From assembly GCA_004562765.1 (NCBI GenBank), contig SFRL01000013.1, positions 1 to 64,000 on the forward strand: DNA of 64,000 nt, given 5' to 3'. The stretch's first letter is position 1. Every line of letters begins with the position of its first letter. The position numbers were made by a program, and so were the translations under genes. Below the pieces are notes generated by a model. The model did not search any database. It saw only the letters and a list, made by a program, of their open reading frames with translations, and had not been told where the DNA came from. Positions 62,577 to 64,000 of the stretch are shown here, one piece after another. This DNA comes from a bacterium (GTDB taxonomy: Bacteria; Bacillota; Clostridia; Lachnospirales; Lachnospiraceae).

Positions 62577-63080
62577 CTACTCTGCCTCAAACGCCTGCTG
62601 GATGAGACCACTCTTTTCTGAGATGATCATCGTCACCAACGCACCCTTCTGCTTGATGACCGCATGATCCACAAGCGGCAGCTGGTCCGGCGCATAGGCG
62701 GTCAGCGCCCCGCGGCGGTCTTCCAGGTGATCCTTCAACGTGTTCATGAGTGCCGCCGCGTCACCTGCATCCTTTAACTGCACCACAGCAACCTCCTGGG
62801 TGCCGCCATCCGCTGCATAAGCGTAAAAATAACTTTGCACCCGGTCATATTCAAAATCAGAAAATGCACTGAAATTTAATTCTGCCTGCTCATCATCACT
62901 GGTCGCAACCTTCATTTCCGGCAGTGTCGTATCCGCCGCAAGCATCGATTCCTGCAATGCCTGCATATCTACGGCAACACCGGTTTCCTGTGCCGTTGTC
63001 TGAGCGCCGCAGCCTGCCATGCAGGCTGTCAGCAGCAGTACACATGCAAATACTGTCAGTTTGCGATATATCTGTTTCAT
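62577..63080 (-). CDS. DUF4358 lipoprotein
   Basis: 167 residues with a lipoprotein signal (LLTACMAGCGAQ; lipidated Cys at about 20 or 24). The mature domain, with SAFSDFEYDRVQSYFYAYAADGGTQEVAVVQL, matches DUF4358. Function unknown, but the family often accompanies DHHW and MBOAT genes in Lachnospiraceae, as here. Its ATG abuts the stop of the upstream gene. Confidence 0.85.
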   Translation of the reverse strand: MKQIYRKLTVFACVLLLTACMAGCGAQTTAQETGVAVDMQALQESMLAADTTLPEMKVATSDDEQAELNFSAFSDFEYDRVQSYFYAYAADGGTQEVAVVQLKDAGDAAALMNTLKDHLEDRRGALTAYAPDQLPLVDHAVIKQKGALVTMIISEKSGLIQQAFEAE

Positions 63081-64000
63081 TTACTCTTCCTCTTTTACTT
63101 CTGTTTCTTCCGTCTCGCTATTCATCGCCTCGTTGACCGTTTTCTCCATCGCATCCGCTTCTATCGCGGTAACGGTTGCCGTCGGTCCGTCAGCCTCACC
63201 GATGATCTCCTGCTCCACCGGAACATCAACTGTCTTCTCAGAAGCAGCTCCGTCCTCCACGGGCATAGGCACCGGAGCAGCACCGGCCTGCGTCGGATCC
63301 ATCACCTGGCTGCCGAACAGCTCATTGATCTTATTGGTCATCTGCGTCACCTTCTCAGGCACCGCATCTCCAAGTGATGAACCAGCCTGCGAATAATCAT
63401 TTATATAAACTGCCAGCACATAATTGTCCTCACCGTCAGGGATCCACGCGGCACTCAGATCCTTTGAATCCGCACCGGAAATGGAGTACATCGCCTGCTG
63501 CATGAGATTCATCATCTGATCTGCAAGTGCAAGTTCCTTGTCACCCGGCTTCTTGGGGAACTTAAAGTAGAGGCTGCTGCTCTTTTGGTTAAATGCCTCA
63601 CGTACCTTAGCCGGTACTTCGAACAGATCCTTGACTGCCACCGCGTTCTGAACTGCGTAAGAATACTTTGTTCCCTTTGCCTCGGGCAGGGAAGAACCAT
63701 CCCATTCATGACCGGTGCGCGCCATCTCATCCGTCATATTAAAGTTGCGGTATTTTGCACCGTTGACATCCGAATAGATGTCCAGCTGATACCACTCACC
63801 GTCATCGAGCTTTACCATATCCCAGGAATGATAATCATTATGTACGATATGTACGTCCAGTCCGACCATATTAGCCAGCAGACGGAATGTCGTCGCATAA
63901 CCGACACATACCGCACTATGACTCTTCAACACCTCATGCGGGGTGAATGCCTGAGAATTCTGCCCCGGCATGGAGATCAAATGTCCGCTGCCCTGACCGA
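63081..64000 (-). CDS. Transglutaminase-like protein, 5' end outside the window
   Basis: At least 306 residues; the frame stays open to base 64000 with no start, so the N-terminus is missing. The catalytic triad of the transglutaminase-like superfamily is visible: Cys in SAVCVGYATTFRLL, His in YHSWDMVKL, Asp in WYQLDIYSD. The C-terminal 90 residues are acidic low complexity. No membrane segment is in the visible part. It may act on surface protein or peptidoglycan peptides. It is upstream of, and contiguous with, the DUF4358-MBOAT-DHHW genes. Confidence 0.85.
   Translation of the reverse strand, partial: GQGSGHLISMPGQNSQAFTPHEVLKSHSAVCVGYATTFRLLANMVGLDVHIVHNDYHSWDMVKLDDGEWYQLDIYSDVNGAKYRNFNMTDEMARTGHEWDGSSLPEAKGTKYSYAVQNAVAVKDLFEVPAKVREAFNQKSSSLYFKFPKKPGDKELALADQMMNLMQQAMYSISGADSKDLSAAWIPDGEDNYVLAVYINDYSQAGSSLGDAVPEKVTQMTNKINELFGSQVMDPTQAGAAPVPMPVEDGAASEKTVDVPVEQEIIGEADGPTATVTAIEADAMEKTVNEAMNSETEETEVKEEE

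Overview
The window looks like part of the chromosome of a low-GC-clade but compositionally balanced Gram-positive anaerobe, most likely a Lachnospiraceae member (Clostridia). The evidence is the 16S 5' end, a type III glutamine synthetase, an iron-type alcohol dehydrogenase, YitT, WhiA, DUF4349, DUF4358 and DHHW proteins, and strong AGGAGG-type ribosome binding sites. Almost every gene lies on the minus strand. No phage, insertion sequence, plasmid gene or CRISPR array was seen.

Layout, left to right. 1-661: the 5' end of a 16S rRNA gene with its promoter, then two tRNA-Ser genes. 666-6448: a tight housekeeping operon (tsaE, tsaB, rimI, rnz, tsaD, ispD, plus small unknowns) joining t6A tRNA modification, tRNA 3' processing and isoprenoid synthesis. 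6550-9823: an iron alcohol dehydrogenase and the Tex RNA-binding protein. 9850-10640: palindromic repeats. 10653-12913: four small membrane or metalloprotease-like genes, three of them on the plus strand. 13041-20976: homoserine dehydrogenase and an ACT protein, prfB with its programmed frameshift, CtpA-type protease, FtsX/FtsE, a CdaR/PucR regulator and YitT. 20984-31842: a WecG-type glycosyltransferase, GlnN, aldolase, a lipid kinase, WhiA, RapZ, MurB, an M18 aminopeptidase and HPr kinase. 31870-38251: repeats, UvrC, FtsH and, on plus, CTP synthase.

38323-50296 is the most unusual part: a four-gene operon encoding two related proteins with acetyltransferase-like folds, a 1410-residue protein ending in a calpain-like cysteine protease domain, and a 1943-residue protein with a UbiB/ABC1-type atypical kinase domain. 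I do not recognise this combination as a described system.

50440-59482 holds a MATE exporter, a divergent PAP2 protein, a WYL regulator with a zinc-ribbon/HTH partner, a large secreted Ig-like protein, and an ECF sigma factor, putative anti-sigma and DUF4349 lipoprotein set. 59593-64000 is a cell-surface O-acylation module: DHHW/AlgX-like protein, MBOAT acyltransferase, DUF4358 lipoprotein and a transglutaminase-like protein that runs off the window edge.

A dispersed family of 170-330 bp long palindromes (five copies) fills most intergenic gaps over 300 bp. The arms of each copy match each other better than they match other copies. A second, smaller hairpin repeat occurs once between genes and once inside the 5' end of tsaD, where it is read in frame. 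All family calls come from reading motifs by eye; no database search was possible.
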